A DNA stretch of 64,000 nucleotides, taken from contig CM033408.1 in assembly GCA_019426215.1 (NCBI GenBank), positions 20,652,375 through 20,716,374 on the forward strand, written 5' to 3'. The position numbers and the translations under genes are program-made. Under the pieces are notes generated by a model. That model was not told the DNA's origin. It did no database searches and saw only the letters and a list, made by a program, of their open reading frames with translations. Positions 11,112-23,671 of this stretch are shown one piece after another (within the stretch, counting starts at the first letter, position 1; the number at the start of each line of letters is the position of its first letter). The DNA is from Buddleja alternifolia (taxonomy: Eukaryota; Streptophyta; Magnoliopsida; Lamiales; Scrophulariaceae).

Positions 11112-12961
11112 ATAGGTCTATTTGGTATAAGCGGGCCATTCTTTCACATTCATTCGCAGTTTCCGCCTTGAATAATGAGCTTTGTATTAGTGGTATTAAA
11201 AGAGTTTCACATGATGTGAATGTTATTAATGATCTAAAGCACTATGAAGATCGATCGTGAATCTTTGAAGATGATTATGTTTGGTTTCTCATATCAACTT
11301 TTCTTTTTGTTTCTCTAAATGCAAAGCATGGTGGTTGCTTAATTTAATTATGATGGACGACCCAACTATAAATCGAAGTGACATCACTCGTGACTATATA
11401 ATAAATATTGGGGCATTAACGAACAATTCAAATAATGATGAGATATTTTTGTATAGTCTTACTTATATTTTCACGCTTGATTATACAAGACTCAACCGAC
11501 AAGGTTTAGCTCAAATTATTAAGACTGGGGTTTTCAAAACTTCAAAATTAAGCGGTTGTATAATTGACTCCAGCCAAAGTTATGGAGCCTGTCTAAAGTT
11601 ATATTGACTTATTTTAGTAGGTGTAGACTTTAATAAAGTGGTATATAAAAGTAACGATTGTACTTAAGTAGCTATGAGTTTACATCGGACCATTTAAGAG
11701 ATTTTGATACCTGTGATCTCCATATTTATTTATGTATTTGTTCACATAAGACCCACATATATATATATATATATATTTACATGTATGGTGAAGATCAACA
11801 CGAGACTTGAGGTCTCAGACTTTCAAGACCTCCCAAATATGACTCGTTTATATCTTAATCGGACACAATAAATTGAACTTTTAATGTCATATTTACGTTT
11901 CCCACTAACCAACTAAATTCCTAGATCCAAATGTATTGTACTCCTCCACTCTAAAAAAAAAAAAGGTTCTATTGACTTTTATGATGAATTAAAAAAAAGT
12001 CAACTTTGTGTTGTTTTTTTTCTGTTTTTTTTTTTAAAATAATCGGTTACATATATCAAGTGTATCATGAATATGAATTATCAAATGACATATAGCACTA
12101 ATACTAATTTACAACAGTTAACAACTATCAATAAAGTAGAGAAAGACCCACACGTTGGGGGTAAAACCCAAGACTTCTAATATTTTGGGGCATCAACTTC
12201 GCCAGTAAAAGGCTAGGCCTTATCTGCTTTGTGTTATTCTTTTTCAGAAATACCTTTTTCATAACAAAAGAGAACAAAAAACGATTATCTTCCAAAATAT
12301 GTCATGATATTAGTTTAATTACTGCCTATTAGTTATGTATAAAACATAGATATGTAAGTGGATCGGGTTTAGAATTTTGCAGATTCTTGGAGCATATTAT
12401 TGGATCGACATCCCGACCTCGAGCAGGTCAACAAATCTCCCATATTAAATGAATCTAAAACTCATTTCCTTGACTCAATAGTTGCTACAAAATCTTCCAA
12501 GATTTGCACCTCGTAAACCTCCGGAGTAGTCACCTTGTGATGCTCCAAAAGATAGAAGAAAACCAATTTACTTCTGGAAATAAAGTGGAGAGAGATATAT
12601 GTTTTTTTTTTTTGAACAGTAGAGAGATATATGTTTTTGTCTAGGAACAATTGTTTTTAAGATGTATTTCCTTCTCTTTTCAAAAAAAAAGATGTATTTC
12701 CTTCTTACATTAGGACTCTCAAGACCCAGTCAAAATATGAATGCAGTTTGGGTCGTAGGCCACTAGTGACCCATGTACACCAATATTCTTTCTTTTTTGT
12801 AGGCAAAAATTTGGATTGTGTTTCTAAACTGCCAAACGCGCCCTTAGTTGCTAGACCATCACCAATGAAATAGCAATTATATAAATCAACTCACATTTCC
12901 AGTTTCATTCGTTAAAATTGAACAAGAGTAGTATCCCTTTTTAGTATCACCTAAAGCAAAT

Positions 12962-12998
<37 letters not shown>

Positions 12999-14209
12999 GA
13001 CGAGGGTGGAATTTACATGGATTGGGCCAAAATAGTAGAACCCAAGACTTATGGGACAAAAGTATATTTTTGGGCCTAGGTCCAGGTAGCTGATTTACCC
13101 GGCTAGAACACCTAGTTGGACTTGAAAAAGGAAAATCTTTAGCTGACCAATCAAGATTCATCTAATAGAAGAAAGTCAAGATCTAATCGTAATTAATGAG
13201 ACCATAGTTAATACTAATTATCATGTGTATTCAAGGAATGCCAAAGAGAAGATTGAAGACAAGATCCAATTAATATTCAATCAATGTCCAATTAATTAAA
13301 GACTTGCCATAAGAAAAGGAATATATCAAGCTAATTTGGGCCTGATTCTAGCTGGATTCGGCCGGATCTAGAAGCTGTCATATGAAGCAAAAGAAGTAAG
13401 CTAGCTTTAGTCAAAGCTACCTTATTTAGTAGCAATTACCATTTACAATTAAGGAAAAAAGATCAAGCATTTATGAAGCTACCAAATAGAAGAAATAGAA
13501 ATATGCTAAATTTTATCCAGTTACCCGGATCGACTACCTACCATAATTAGATAAGGAAAGCAGCCAGCTGCCATGATTAGCCGAAGTCTTCAAGACTTGT
13601 ATGAATACTCCCATTGATGATGAATAAAATAATTTTTTACATACTTTCATAATATTACTCTATCGAATTGTTCATCATTTATATTATTTACTCAATTATC
13701 CTACATATTATATTATAAATATTATTGGTGTGAATCGGACACGCATCAATATATATGTATGTGTATATATATATAAAATATGAAAGACCGCATCCTTTTG
13801 GAATGAAAAATGCGAGCCACCAAAAGAGCTCAAACTTGAAACTACTAATGTGACCGGTTATAGTATTGAAAATTTCCAAATGATAAAAGAGGTTACAATA
13901 TAATGAATGTTTTAATAATCAGTAAGCTACCTACTAATAAATGTCTTATTCTTGATATTATGGGCCGTACCCATTGGGCCAGCTGAGTGGACCACGTATC
14001 TGTCAGGTGGAAAACGTGCACGTGCGAGGGTCTAGTATCGTGACCCGTGACCCGTTTACAAGGAACCTGTAGTCGGACTGCTATAGTGGGCTCAAACAGG
14101 TCGAGCCCACATGACGACTAGCTACTTTACTTGCAATCTTACACACTCAGTATCAACTTTTTGTCAAAACTAAACCACATTGTTTTTCATATAAGATCCA
14201 TATAGAGAA
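11112..14209. other. Intergenic spacer with microsatellites
   Basis: About 3 kb with no supported gene. It contains (AT)n near 11756-11776, an (AC)n-(AT)n run at about 12962-12998, and small local duplications near 12590-12700 (GAGAGATATATG and AAGATGTATTTCCTTC each twice). Open frames here are short and lack family features. Confidence 0.5.
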
Positions 14210-14218
14210 GAAATAAAA

Positions 14219-16109
14219 GGGAATATTATACCAATACCCACTGCTATAATCGGTCATTACACAAATTTATAATTAAAATTATAAATACATACCCACTATA
14301 ATTAAAAATTACCTTTACCCTCTCGAAAAACTCGGTCAATTGTCAAACAATACTAAATGACAATTTTCCCTTCACTTAAGTTATTAAAAAAACAAAAAAG
14401 CTGGAATAATATTTTCATTACGGCCATACCCCTCTTATAATGTGTAATTATCAAAAAAATCCTCTTATTTTTGAAATTACCAACACCCCATACATGGGAC
14501 TAATTGTAAGATTTTTAGGGGTTAAACTGTAAGAAATTTTTAGTACATATGAGAAATGATTGTAAGAAGTGCATTATTACAGGAAAGGTTTGTGTAATTT
14601 CAAAAATATAACAGGGGAGGTTGGTGTAATTCTCCTAAATGACATTTGGAATAGGAACATTTTTTAAAGTTCCGATAATAACGTCATCAAAAAATCTGAA
14701 TTAGGGGCGGTAATGTAATTTTCCATATTAGTGAGTTAGGTATTTGTAATTTAAATTATAAGCAGGGACGGAATCAGGGGTGGTTGGAGGGTGCCACCGC
14801 ACCTCCCCCCCACCCCACCCTAGGGATGTAAGTTGAGCCGAGCCGGCTCGACTCGAGCTCGAGCTCGAGCTCGAGCCCGAGCTTCACGAGCCCGAGCTCG
14901 AGCTCGAGCCTGTTTGTATCTGCAAAAAGCTCGCGAGCCCGGCTCGCGAGCTTCTTCATAATCTTTATATATATTTATTTTTATATTTTAAATATTTTTA
15001 TATTATAAATATTAATTATATATATTAAATATTTAATATATAAATATTAAATATTAATTATATATATTAAATATTAAATATATAAATATCAAATATTAAA
15101 AATTTAGGCTCAAGCTCGCGAGCCTGAGCCCAGGCTCGCGAGCTCGAGCTCGAGCTTCCTTGAGTTGAGCTCGTCGAGCTCGAGCTCGCAGGCTCAGGCT
15201 CGAGCTCGAGCTCGAGCCTGGCAAAATCGCAAGGCTCGGCTCGAGCTCGGCTCGTTTACACCCCTACCCCACCCCCTATTTTTTTATTTTCTAATTTTCA
15301 AGTATAAATTTTTAAAATTTTGTATTTTCGCCACCCCCTTAAAAAATAACAAAAAACAAAATTAATTCACATTTCTAACCCACAAACTAGCTCAAACCCA
15401 TATAGTAGAATAATTGACTCAGTTGAACATTCCAGTAGGCTATATAATCAAAATTTTAAGTTAGAATTCTTTTCACAATTTTACGTTTTCTAATCACCCA
15501 TGATTTGTTTAAATCTCATCAACCGTTTCTCGTCTCTTCTATATAATAAATATCTTTTTATTTTTGCTTTATCTTTTTATAGCCGATTTCCACGAAATTG
15601 GATATTATTGATGAAATGTAACGATAATTGTCATTTTTAATTTAAATGCTAAAATTGATATTAGTCAAATCATACTTCATAGGCTGTTTATGTTTTGTTT
15701 CATTTAATATTATGACCATTTTCCATTTTAGTTTAAAACTAAATTTTGTTTGATTAGTTATGAAAATGTATCAAATATTATTTTTATGTGGTTCGGCAAT
15801 TGCCTACGTCCGCGGGAGAGAATAAGAAAATTTCACTATTAACAAAAGAGGTACACTGTACAAAGTATGTCAAAAGTTTTTACTAAACCTAATCCCCAAT
15901 TTTTTCGCATACATATATATAGCATACCGTACCGTGGGGGACAAGCCCGCCGCACTCCCATGCAATCCTTCGACTGCCAACCAAATGAAACGCATGTATA
16001 TCACAACAATTTTGCCCCCCTTAGTATAATTCCTAGTTCAGTCCCTGATTATAAAAGGGTAAGTTTGTGTAATTACTTATTATAGCAGTAGGTATTGGTG
16101 TAGTTTTCC
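14219..16109. mobile_element. Nested MITE cluster bounded by 9-bp TSD
   Basis: The left end GGGAATATTATACCAATACC and the right end, read in reverse, GGAAAACTACACCAATACC are inverted over about 50 bases. GAAATAAAA flanks at 14210-14218 and 16110-16118. Inside lie a second inverted pair (about 14268/14762), a third remnant (about 14416-14640), a 'GGGACGGAG' repeat fragment and, within that, the hAT-type MITE at 14821-15266. No transposase is recognisable. A non-autonomous Mutator-like host element that received later insertions is the simplest reading. Confidence 0.7.
14821..15266. mobile_element. hAT-type MITE rich in GAGCTC words, 446 bp
   Basis: Ends TAGGGATGTAAGTTGAGCC and GGCTCGTTTACACCCCTA are imperfect inverted repeats. 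CCCCACCC is duplicated exactly at 14813-14820 and 15267-15274. An 8-bp duplication and TAGGG(G)TGTAA ends are typical of hAT non-autonomous elements. GAGCTCGAGCTC arrays flank an AT-rich centre. Confidence 0.8.
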
Positions 16110-16124
16110 GAAATAAAATATAAA

Positions 16125-16128
<4 letters not shown>

Positions 16129-16162
<34 letters not shown>
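16129..16162. repeat. (AT)n microsatellite
   Basis: Uninterrupted TA dinucleotides, immediately beyond the right target duplication of the nested MITE cluster. Confidence 0.9.
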
Positions 16163-16164
<2 letters not shown>

Positions 16165-16865
16165 TAACGTAGTTGAGCCAAAATCTAAAATTGCCAAGTT
16201 GTAACTTCCGGGAGTGAAACATTGAACCGATATATCACCGTGACATGTTCTTCAAAATGCAGAATGGAAATTCAGGTTGATGTAATCATCATAATATATA
16301 AGACTCTTGATCAAATAAAAAAAATAATAATAATATATAAGACTCCATCCCTGAGAAAAAGGAATTACTCGACATGCAACAGCTCTGGTTCCTCCATTTT
16401 TCTTTTATCAAATACAATTGTTCATCAACAAATGTAAAATTTATAGAATATAGAACCCAATTCTGCTTTACACATTGGTAAAATAATATGTGCACATGTC
16501 TAGACCTGTAACCCTGTAATCTCTAGTCATTTTCACGGTCAGTTCAAGACAGATTAAATGTCATTGGATGTGTCTTGGTAGAAACCCGACTGGGCTAAGG
16601 CTGGTGGTACTTGATGAGTCAGAGGTGATACTCAGACACTCCAGGGACCTGGGTTCTCGGGAGGTCTACACCTTTTATATGGATGGAAACAAGGGGCCCA
16701 TGTGAACAATACAATGGGCAATGGTGTAGTCGTGTAGATCATCTCGGGAGCCCAAGATTAAGGAGTGGCTAACCAGAGTGATTCAAGATGGATTAAATGC
16801 GACAGTAAGGAATTTCTTCTTCTTATTCCGGCGTTTGATCTCTTCTCGGTAGGAATAGGATGGAT

Positions 16866-17032
16866 AATTCTATGAAACTCCTAGTGCAATGCTCTTAGCC
16901 CCTTAAGCACTGCAAATTGAACTTGGGGTGGGTGGATCTCACTAGAGTGGGTGATAAAAACCACCCACCCCAAGTTGAACTTATGTTGTTTAAGGGACTA
17001 GGAGCATTGCACGCTCCATAGAATTATTCGAA
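16866..17032. repeat. Hairpin MITE-like inverted repeat
   Basis: ATAATTCTATG...GAACTTGGGGTGGGTGG on the left is answered by CCACCCACCCCAAGTTGAAC...CATAGAATTAT on the right, around a short loop. About 165 bp, non-coding. The flanking 16600-17160 stretch has loose repeats of GGTGGTACTTG and TTTGAGTGAT. Confidence 0.6.
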
Positions 17033-17800
17033 TAGGACAAGACTAAAACTGGTGGTACTTGGTGAATCAGGAGTTTGAGTGATCTCCACCACTCATATGT
17101 ACTTCGTTTGAGTGATATCCACTACTCATATGTACTTGATAAGTCAGGGATTTGAGTGATCTCACTCATATGTCCACACAGGAAAGGGTAGATCGATGGA
17201 TGTCATTCTCAGAGTACACACTGAAATCTGTATCATATTTCCTCTGCAAAGTCTTCTCCTGGTGAGATTTTTGGGTAAGTCTATTTTGAGGTTGATTTGG
17301 CCAGAGGGTTTGTGCCCAAACATTATCAATGTCTGTTTGCAGCTTAAATGAGCTCAATTTTACAAGTCATTGCTTCCTACAGCCATCATTTTCATTTTTA
17401 ATGGCCTAAATAGCGAAGGAATGGGAAGACTCATACCCTACACCAAAAGCATTTACCTGATTAACAAGCCTCCTCGCTTTAATCTAATCACACAGATTAA
17501 ATGCGAAACCACACAGCCAAATTGATGCTTATTCACATCCAAACTAAAAGAATAATACCAAAAACACAACTCTAACCACAAAACCAACATTTTGAAATAC
17601 GAAAAACAATTAATATTCAATGGAGCAAACATAGTGCCTTAACAAAACCAAGCACAGGACCACAAACGAAAGAGACGATACAAACACCTAAAACCGTTCA
17701 ACGTCAAATTAACAAATTTTCTACTAAAACAGCACCGCAGCCTAATAATTAAGAGATCATCACCAAGCTGCAACATCCTCTCCAGCCAAGGTTCAATATA

Positions 17801-19488
17801 TTATGCGGAAAGCACCTTAGCAATCCTCTCGGTTGGTACCAATGGAAGATGTGAGGCAACCCTGTACCCTTTATCAGCAGCAACTTGGACTGTCTGGTTG
17901 TACTTCTGTGTGTAGTAGCTGGCTGTTGGAGCAACTGCCTGAGCCACACGGGGGAAGAGCGGCAGCTGATTCAGAGAGCGCCATGCGGATGATGCATACT
18001 GCTCGGCTACTGGTTCATACTTTGTGTAAAGATCCTTAGCAGTGGGCTCGCACTTGGCATACATCGTTTTTGCAAGTCCTGAGGCAGTCCCCACTACGCC
18101 CGTGTTCTTCACTTCTGATACGACTGAGCGAGCGGCAGCAGGTGCTTTTTGGGCAGTCTCAAAGGCTTGAGTGGAGACATGCTTCAGAGTTGGAGGCACT
18201 TTATTCATGGACTCATCAACCTACAATAACAATCCCATATTTGTTAAATTCTTGATGGCAATTTGGAGCACAATAAGGTTACCCCCAACAGATGCACTAT
18301 TAAAATTCAAGTCATTATATAACCAATGCAATCAAATATTGGGACAACGAAAAGAAAAGACTTCACAAGGACAATTTGAACAGCCCATTAGCCAAAAGAT
18401 TGACAAGATTTCCCAAACTCTAAACAGGATCACTCGCACAAAGAAGACTAGCCCAAAAAGGTGAATAAGTGTTATATTAGTGATGACTGGCTATGAGGTT
18501 GACAGGAGACTTAATGACTCAAAGGTGAACAACACTGCATATATGACTCAAATTGTTATACATGTATATGAATTCCTACAAGAGAGAGAGAGAGGGGCTA
18601 AATTCAGGGACGGAGCCCCCCACCAGCCCCCCTCAACTTTTGAGAGAAAATAAAAATTTGATTTTCGAACTTTCGCCCCGTACCCCAATTCCTGAATCCT
18701 CCCCTGGGGCTAATGCATATAACTATTCGAGCAAACAATCTTTCAGTCAGGATATTGGACTCTGCTATGCATGAAAAGTCAATTCATTGTTCCTAATTTT
18801 TGCATGAGATCAAGAACACCGTTTCTTGAAGCACATAATCATACACTTAAAACACCAGAAGAAATCAAATATATTAATCTAGAACATTGTCTGAATCCGT
18901 TATCAGTTTAGAAACCGATCATTATAAATTACACATCTCTGTTTGTTTTTTTTTTTGTATTTATCAATGGAAAGTGCCTTCCTGATACGAAAAAACAAAT
19001 TCCTGAAACATTATAAAAATACATCCACGTAATAGGGGAGATTGAAAAACGGACTTTAGATGCTCTAATAAAATCAAATAACAAGATAAAGATTAAAAAC
19101 GCCATATACCTTGCGATCGACGAATTTGAGAAGTTCAATAGGCACGTCGTGATACTTGTCGTAAACCGGACCGACGACGGTCTTAACGGTGCCTTCAACA
19201 GTGTGAACTCCAGGCTTCAAAGGTCCCGAATTCTCCTTCGCGTAACTGTAGAGCTTTGCAGCCTTCATCAGCGCATGGAGAGTCATCACTTGCACGAATT
19301 CAAAATATTTCAGCCTCTGCTCCTCCTCGCTGCTCACCGCCTTCACGAAAACAATTCATCAAAATAACAAAAAAAATCACGAAAAAACCTAATTTCACAA
19401 ATCAGGAACAAATAAAATACGGTAAACATAGGATGCGATTAACACTTACGATTTTGGATTGTTGTGGATTGGAATCTGCTTCCGCCAT
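17801..19488 (-). CDS. LDAP: REF/SRPP-family lipid droplet-associated protein (LDAP-like), 3 exons, 229 aa
   Basis: Coding exons on the minus strand are 19488-19450, 19340-19110 and 18220-17801. They join in phase 0 at GT-AG introns and give 229 residues, the usual size for the family. The start ([10 protein letters not shown]...) lies just upstream of a good donor, GTAAGTG. The conserved REF/SRPP core is visible: an acidic-aromatic stretch [14 protein letters not shown] near residue 20, [19 protein letters not shown] around residues 72-90, then YEPVAEQYA and a Pro/Val-rich C-terminal part ending [11 protein letters not shown]. There is no signal peptide or transmembrane segment. Known for the family: plant REF/SRPP/LDAP proteins coat cytosolic lipid droplets, or rubber particles in latex plants, and affect their number and stress response. 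Intron 2 holds a fragment of a dispersed 'GGGACGGAG' repeat. The nearest host gene is the divergent tafazzin-like gene, 14 kb away. Family assignment is secure; rubber versus lipid-droplet role is inference. Confidence 0.93.
18602..18705 (+). repeat. 'GGGACGGAG' repeat fragment in LDAP intron 2
   Basis: It starts CAGGGACGGAGCCCCCCACC and continues into an A/T-rich block like the copies at 905-1105 and 14763-15340. Only one end is recognisable. Confidence 0.45.
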
Positions 19489-19630
19489 GATCAATCACCA
19501 AAAAGTATTCGATTGTTGGAACAAAATTGAAAAATCACGAAAGAAACAATTGATTGCTTGGGAGAGAAATAGGAATGTATGTGAATGGAAAGGGTAGATA
19601 GAAATTTGAAGCGAGCGATGGTGGGTGCGC

Positions 19631-19638
19631 ATATATAG
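19631..19638 (-). promoter_or_regulatory. TATA box of the LDAP-like gene
   Basis: CTATATAT on the minus strand lies about 143 bp upstream of the start codon. This predicts a transcription start near 19600 and a 5' leader of roughly 110 bases without an obvious intron. The motif and spacing fit a plant TATA promoter; the start site itself is inferred. Confidence 0.55.
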
Positions 19639-19987
19639 GAGGATTGGCGGTGGGGGAGGCACGCGATTCGAGGAAGACGAGTAAGCGTGTGTGTGTGGTG
19701 AATTGTGAATGTCAAACGGCGTTGACGACTTGGAGGTTAAGGAACGTTTCTTCCAGAAACTCTTATTTTGCTATTAAGGTGAAGGATGTGGGACGTGATA
19801 TCGTACACCAATCAATAAATATATTTGATTTGATTTCCGTAAACTATATATATACTATAATAAATAGATATTTTACGATATCAAGTATCACTAAAAAGTT
19901 AATAATATAGAAAAAAATCCAAAATATAATAAATTGTGTTTGCCAAAATAGTACACTCCACTTTTAGTAGAACTAAATACCAAACTG

Positions 19988-21386
19988 GTCGAAATCAGTC
20001 GAAGTAGGGGCTCAAAATCATACCAAAATAGCTGATACAAACCATTTTCATACGAACAAAAGAATGACGTTGCATTACGTTAAACAGGAAAATTATAAAC
20101 GGCAAAAGTTTGTTAGAGCAAAGTGGGATCACACACAAGCAGGTATGAAACGGTGGACTAATACACTCATAGGTTATTTCATTGGGAAAAAAATCATATT
20201 TCATAGGGGTTAAGAACTTTGTTCTTTCTATTTGGAAGGTTTGGTTGAAGTTAAGGCAACTAATAATGGTTTTGATTTTTCAAATTTTCTTCACTGGAAT
20301 TGATGCTTGATGTGCTTGAGGGTGGTCCGTGGTTACTTGAGGGACAGGCATTATTCCTCGAAAAATGGCGTGAATGAATGACATTGGCGAAGAAAATACA
20401 TAAAGAAGTACCCATTTGGATCAAATTACGTCATTTACCGGCAGAATACTAGACGTTGGATAAATTGAGCACGGTTGGAGTGTCGTGGGTAGGCCGCTAT
20501 ACCCGGATGCCTTCACTTTAGCTATGGAACGTATTGATTATGTACGGGTTTGTGTTTTGATGAGTGTTAATGATGCTTTTCCCAACCATTTTTTTAATGC
20601 TATTACCTTCGAATTCTGGGGAGTATAATGGAACTTGCCAAATTGATGTTGAATATGAGTGAAAACCGATGATTTGTAAGGTGTGTGATTCTTTTGGACA
20701 TGTTTGTAAAACCTACCCTAAGGCTAAGCCAGAAATTCGTCCACCCGTTAACATTTATGTACCGAAACAAAAAGAGATTGGTGAGACACACAAGGTTGGT
20801 GATGAAGAATGGAAAACAATTGCTCGTAAACATGTTGATAAATGAAGACATGGTAACTTTACGCGTCCCGAAATGGTTAAGCCAACCTCCCTGTCACGGG
20901 GTTTGAGTAGTGCTGCTCGTGTCGCTTCACCAAATAATACAAAGCATACGAAGGATGTGCATGGGAACCAAGACAAAGGAGTACTATCACTGTCTACTAC
21001 TTTTGAGAGTTTAGTTGCAGATATACTTGACTATGATCCAAAAATAATTCAGGGCCCTATAAGTGAAAATGCCCTTGATCAAGTGAAAAAATGATACCGG
21101 GCCAAGGAGGTTTGTTCGTAGTTTTCAGACGAATTTGGCGGATAGCTTGGTAAACTGTCGAACTCAAGATATTAATATGGTGGATGTGGATGTGAATTTT
21201 GTATTTGGCAACAATTAGGTTGATGTGGTTCTTGCGTATAGATTGTGTGGATGTGAATTGTTTGATTTGTTTTGTTTGATAGTTGTCCTGGTTGTTTTAG
21301 CAAGTTGGCTCATCAAAGGAACGTCCTTTGTATGATGTAATTTTACTTTTATTTTAATGAAATTTAATTTTCCAAAAAAAAAAAGA
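19988..21386 (+). pseudogene. Truncated LINE-like ORF1 (DUF4283 / zinc knuckle) retroelement with poly(A)
   Basis: Broken frames from about 20150 to 21090 show the DUF4283 pattern of plant non-LTR retroelement ORF1: TLIGYFIGKK, VLEGGPWLLEGQALFLEKW, VPIWIKLRHLPAEYW and VGRPLYPDAFTLAMERIDYVRVCV. A zinc-knuckle-like PMICKVCDSFGH follows. Several stops and frameshifts break it. No endonuclease or reverse transcriptase follows; the unit ends in a 3' tail of 11 A at 21375-21385. The nearly identical words AATACCAAA(C/T)TG at 19976-19987 and 21387-21398 look like a target duplication. Either a LINE copy that kept ORF1 only, or a retroposed ORF1-type transcript. Confidence 0.7.
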
Positions 21387-21398
21387 ATACCAAATTGT

Positions 21399-22354
21399 TA
21401 TTTTAGTTATTATTATTTTCTCTTATTTAATGTTAGTTACTTTTCTTACAAGTATTTAATGAAATTCAATTCCTTATTTTAAGTTTTTCTTATTTTGGAA
21501 CATCAATTTGCAGACTACATATTGTATGTTGCCTCCTTTGTTTTTCACAAAAAATATTTTTAATACTTTGGAAGACCGCATTAAATTTTTTAATTCTTTT
21601 AAAAATCATATTTTAAGATGATAATAGCTCCTTCTATTTTATTTATTTTTATTAAATTCTTTAGAAAATGACATTGTCAATGTCGTGCTTTATTTATTTT
21701 ATTTCACTAAAATACTTAAGGGTTTGAGAACGGCCGTGCTAAAATTTGGAAATGACCAATTGTTTTAAAAGAAAATAAAATTTGAACACGGTCGTTATTT
21801 TGTTTTTTTATTTTACTTCTAAGTTTTTTTACTAATATTTTGTGATATAAGTAGTAAGTTATTCAAGAGGCACATATTTTTTAAAAACAATCTCAAACAA
21901 ATATGATGGTGTCTAAAAATGTTGCCAATGCTACAACCACACGTGTTTCTCTACACTCTCCAACTTTCCGTCTCTCCTCACAAGCACGAGAACATGAAGT
22001 GACCTTTTATCTCATAAGTTTTTGTTTTTTTATTGCTACTAGTACTATCGTTCAAATCAATCTCATGTCTAGTTGATCCAATAATCCCACTTGACTCTCC
22101 ATGGTCATCATACGTTGTGCTCATTATCAGGCATCGAATGGGTGTGACGTTGACATCCGAGTACGAAGGTGCTATCCTTGGGAGCCCGAGGTCAAAAAAT
22201 GGCATATCCACATGCCCAGACAATAATTATTTATGTGGTGTCATGTATGGCATGAGCGAATACTGGTCATCTGGTTTTGGTGGCTGAGGCACATAGCGGT
22301 TTTCTTAAAAGTTCTAATACAAGAAATGTTGATTAGATGGAACTTCTTCTATAG
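21399..22354. other. Intergenic, nothing recognised
   Basis: AT-rich sequence up to the target duplication of the next LTR element. No conserved frame or repeat terminus seen. Confidence 0.5.
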
Positions 22355-22359
22355 ATCAA

Positions 22360-23671
22360 CGACACGCTAGAACCTAACGTGCTTTGGTAGCAAATGCACT
22401 AGTCGTGTGTAGTAATAAATGGACAAAAAGTCCAGGTTGTCGAACCTCAGAGACTTGAATTCTAGTTTAAGATTTGCAATAAAGAAATAGACAATTAAAG
22501 GAAAAGTAAGAGGACATCAATTAAACAAACAAGGAGAAAAGGTGAGAACAAGAAATGGATTGAACTTCACGTGTGAAAAGAGACTAAGGCACATGCAAGA
22601 CTCGATTTGATCCGTATTCGTACAAAAACTCTCGTTGAATTATTAGACCTAGTTTCTATGGTGGAAGATCCTATAATAATAACTACCCAATGTCTCGTGA
22701 TAGTTATCCAATTCTTAAATGACGGTTTCCTAAGTATGTCTACCGGGAAACCTTAATACTAAGCGTGCATTAACGGACTAGAGCTTCCTCGACATAAATC
22801 GAACGACTACACACGGGAATCTCTACCTATGTCTAGGGGAAATTCCTATTTTGATCGGTTGTTATGAATCCCTTGCACCCTAGTTCAAGTCTTTCTCATA
22901 ACACGAAACTAGGCAATCAATCATACATGTGGAGATCAATCACAAGTAAGAAGCATAAACACGAATTCATAACACATAGCAACATAGGAATTAATTCAAC
23001 GATTATCAATTATACGAATAAGTCACAAATCGATCCTTACAAGGCTCTAGTCATATGAAATTAGCCCATAATCATCAACATAGGAGAATTAAACATATCC
23101 ATATACATAAGTGTAAATACGAAATGCAACAAATAATGAATAAAACTCCCTAAACGGTTTAATGATGATGAATCCTCGAGTGGATCTTCAATCCTTAGCT
23201 ATTATCTTTGTTTTACCCTTCAAAATAGGTGAAAGGATGGCTCAAATCCAAGAGAATGCTCCCAAAACCTCATAATTCCAACCCCCTCTAATGTGCGGAA
23301 AATTGGGCATTATAGTTCCAAAAAAATGGTTACAACGGCGCCCAAGCGCGGGTGAATCGGCGCTCCTACATGTCAGAGTTGTCTTGGGGGAGAAGTCCAG
23401 GCGGGTATCATGACGCTCGGGCATGGAGGGCACGACGCCTAAGCGCGGGTAGTATGGCACCTGGGCGCCGTTATTCAAGCATAACTTCTTCTCTTCAGCA
23501 TCTTGAATTCGTTTGATACATCGTCTTTTGCCATTTTCTTCATTTGCATCCATTTACGGCCTGACATCACTTAACGCGCGGATTAAACACACATGTGGCA
23601 AGAATCAAGCGATAATAGCACCTAAACATAAACACAATGGGCCTAAAAACGCGTAAAAATAACTCCTATCA
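22360..23671 (-). repeat. 3' LTR of the minus-strand gag-protease element
   Basis: 1312 bp, diverged copy of 28478-29857. On the minus strand it begins TGATAGGAG; its last base pair is mutated from CA to CG. It adjoins the purine tract. Confidence 0.88.

Noticed and set aside
11281..11607. 108-codon plus-strand frame
   Set aside because: No recognisable domain, AT-driven composition, and no splice or promoter context to support a gene.
14774..15365. Ser/Arg- and Glu/Leu-rich frames near 15 kb
   Set aside because: They translate the GAGCTC arrays of a hAT-type MITE and are not proteins.
17833..18255. Plus-strand frames opposite LDAP exon 3
   Set aside because: Shadows of the minus-strand coding exon.
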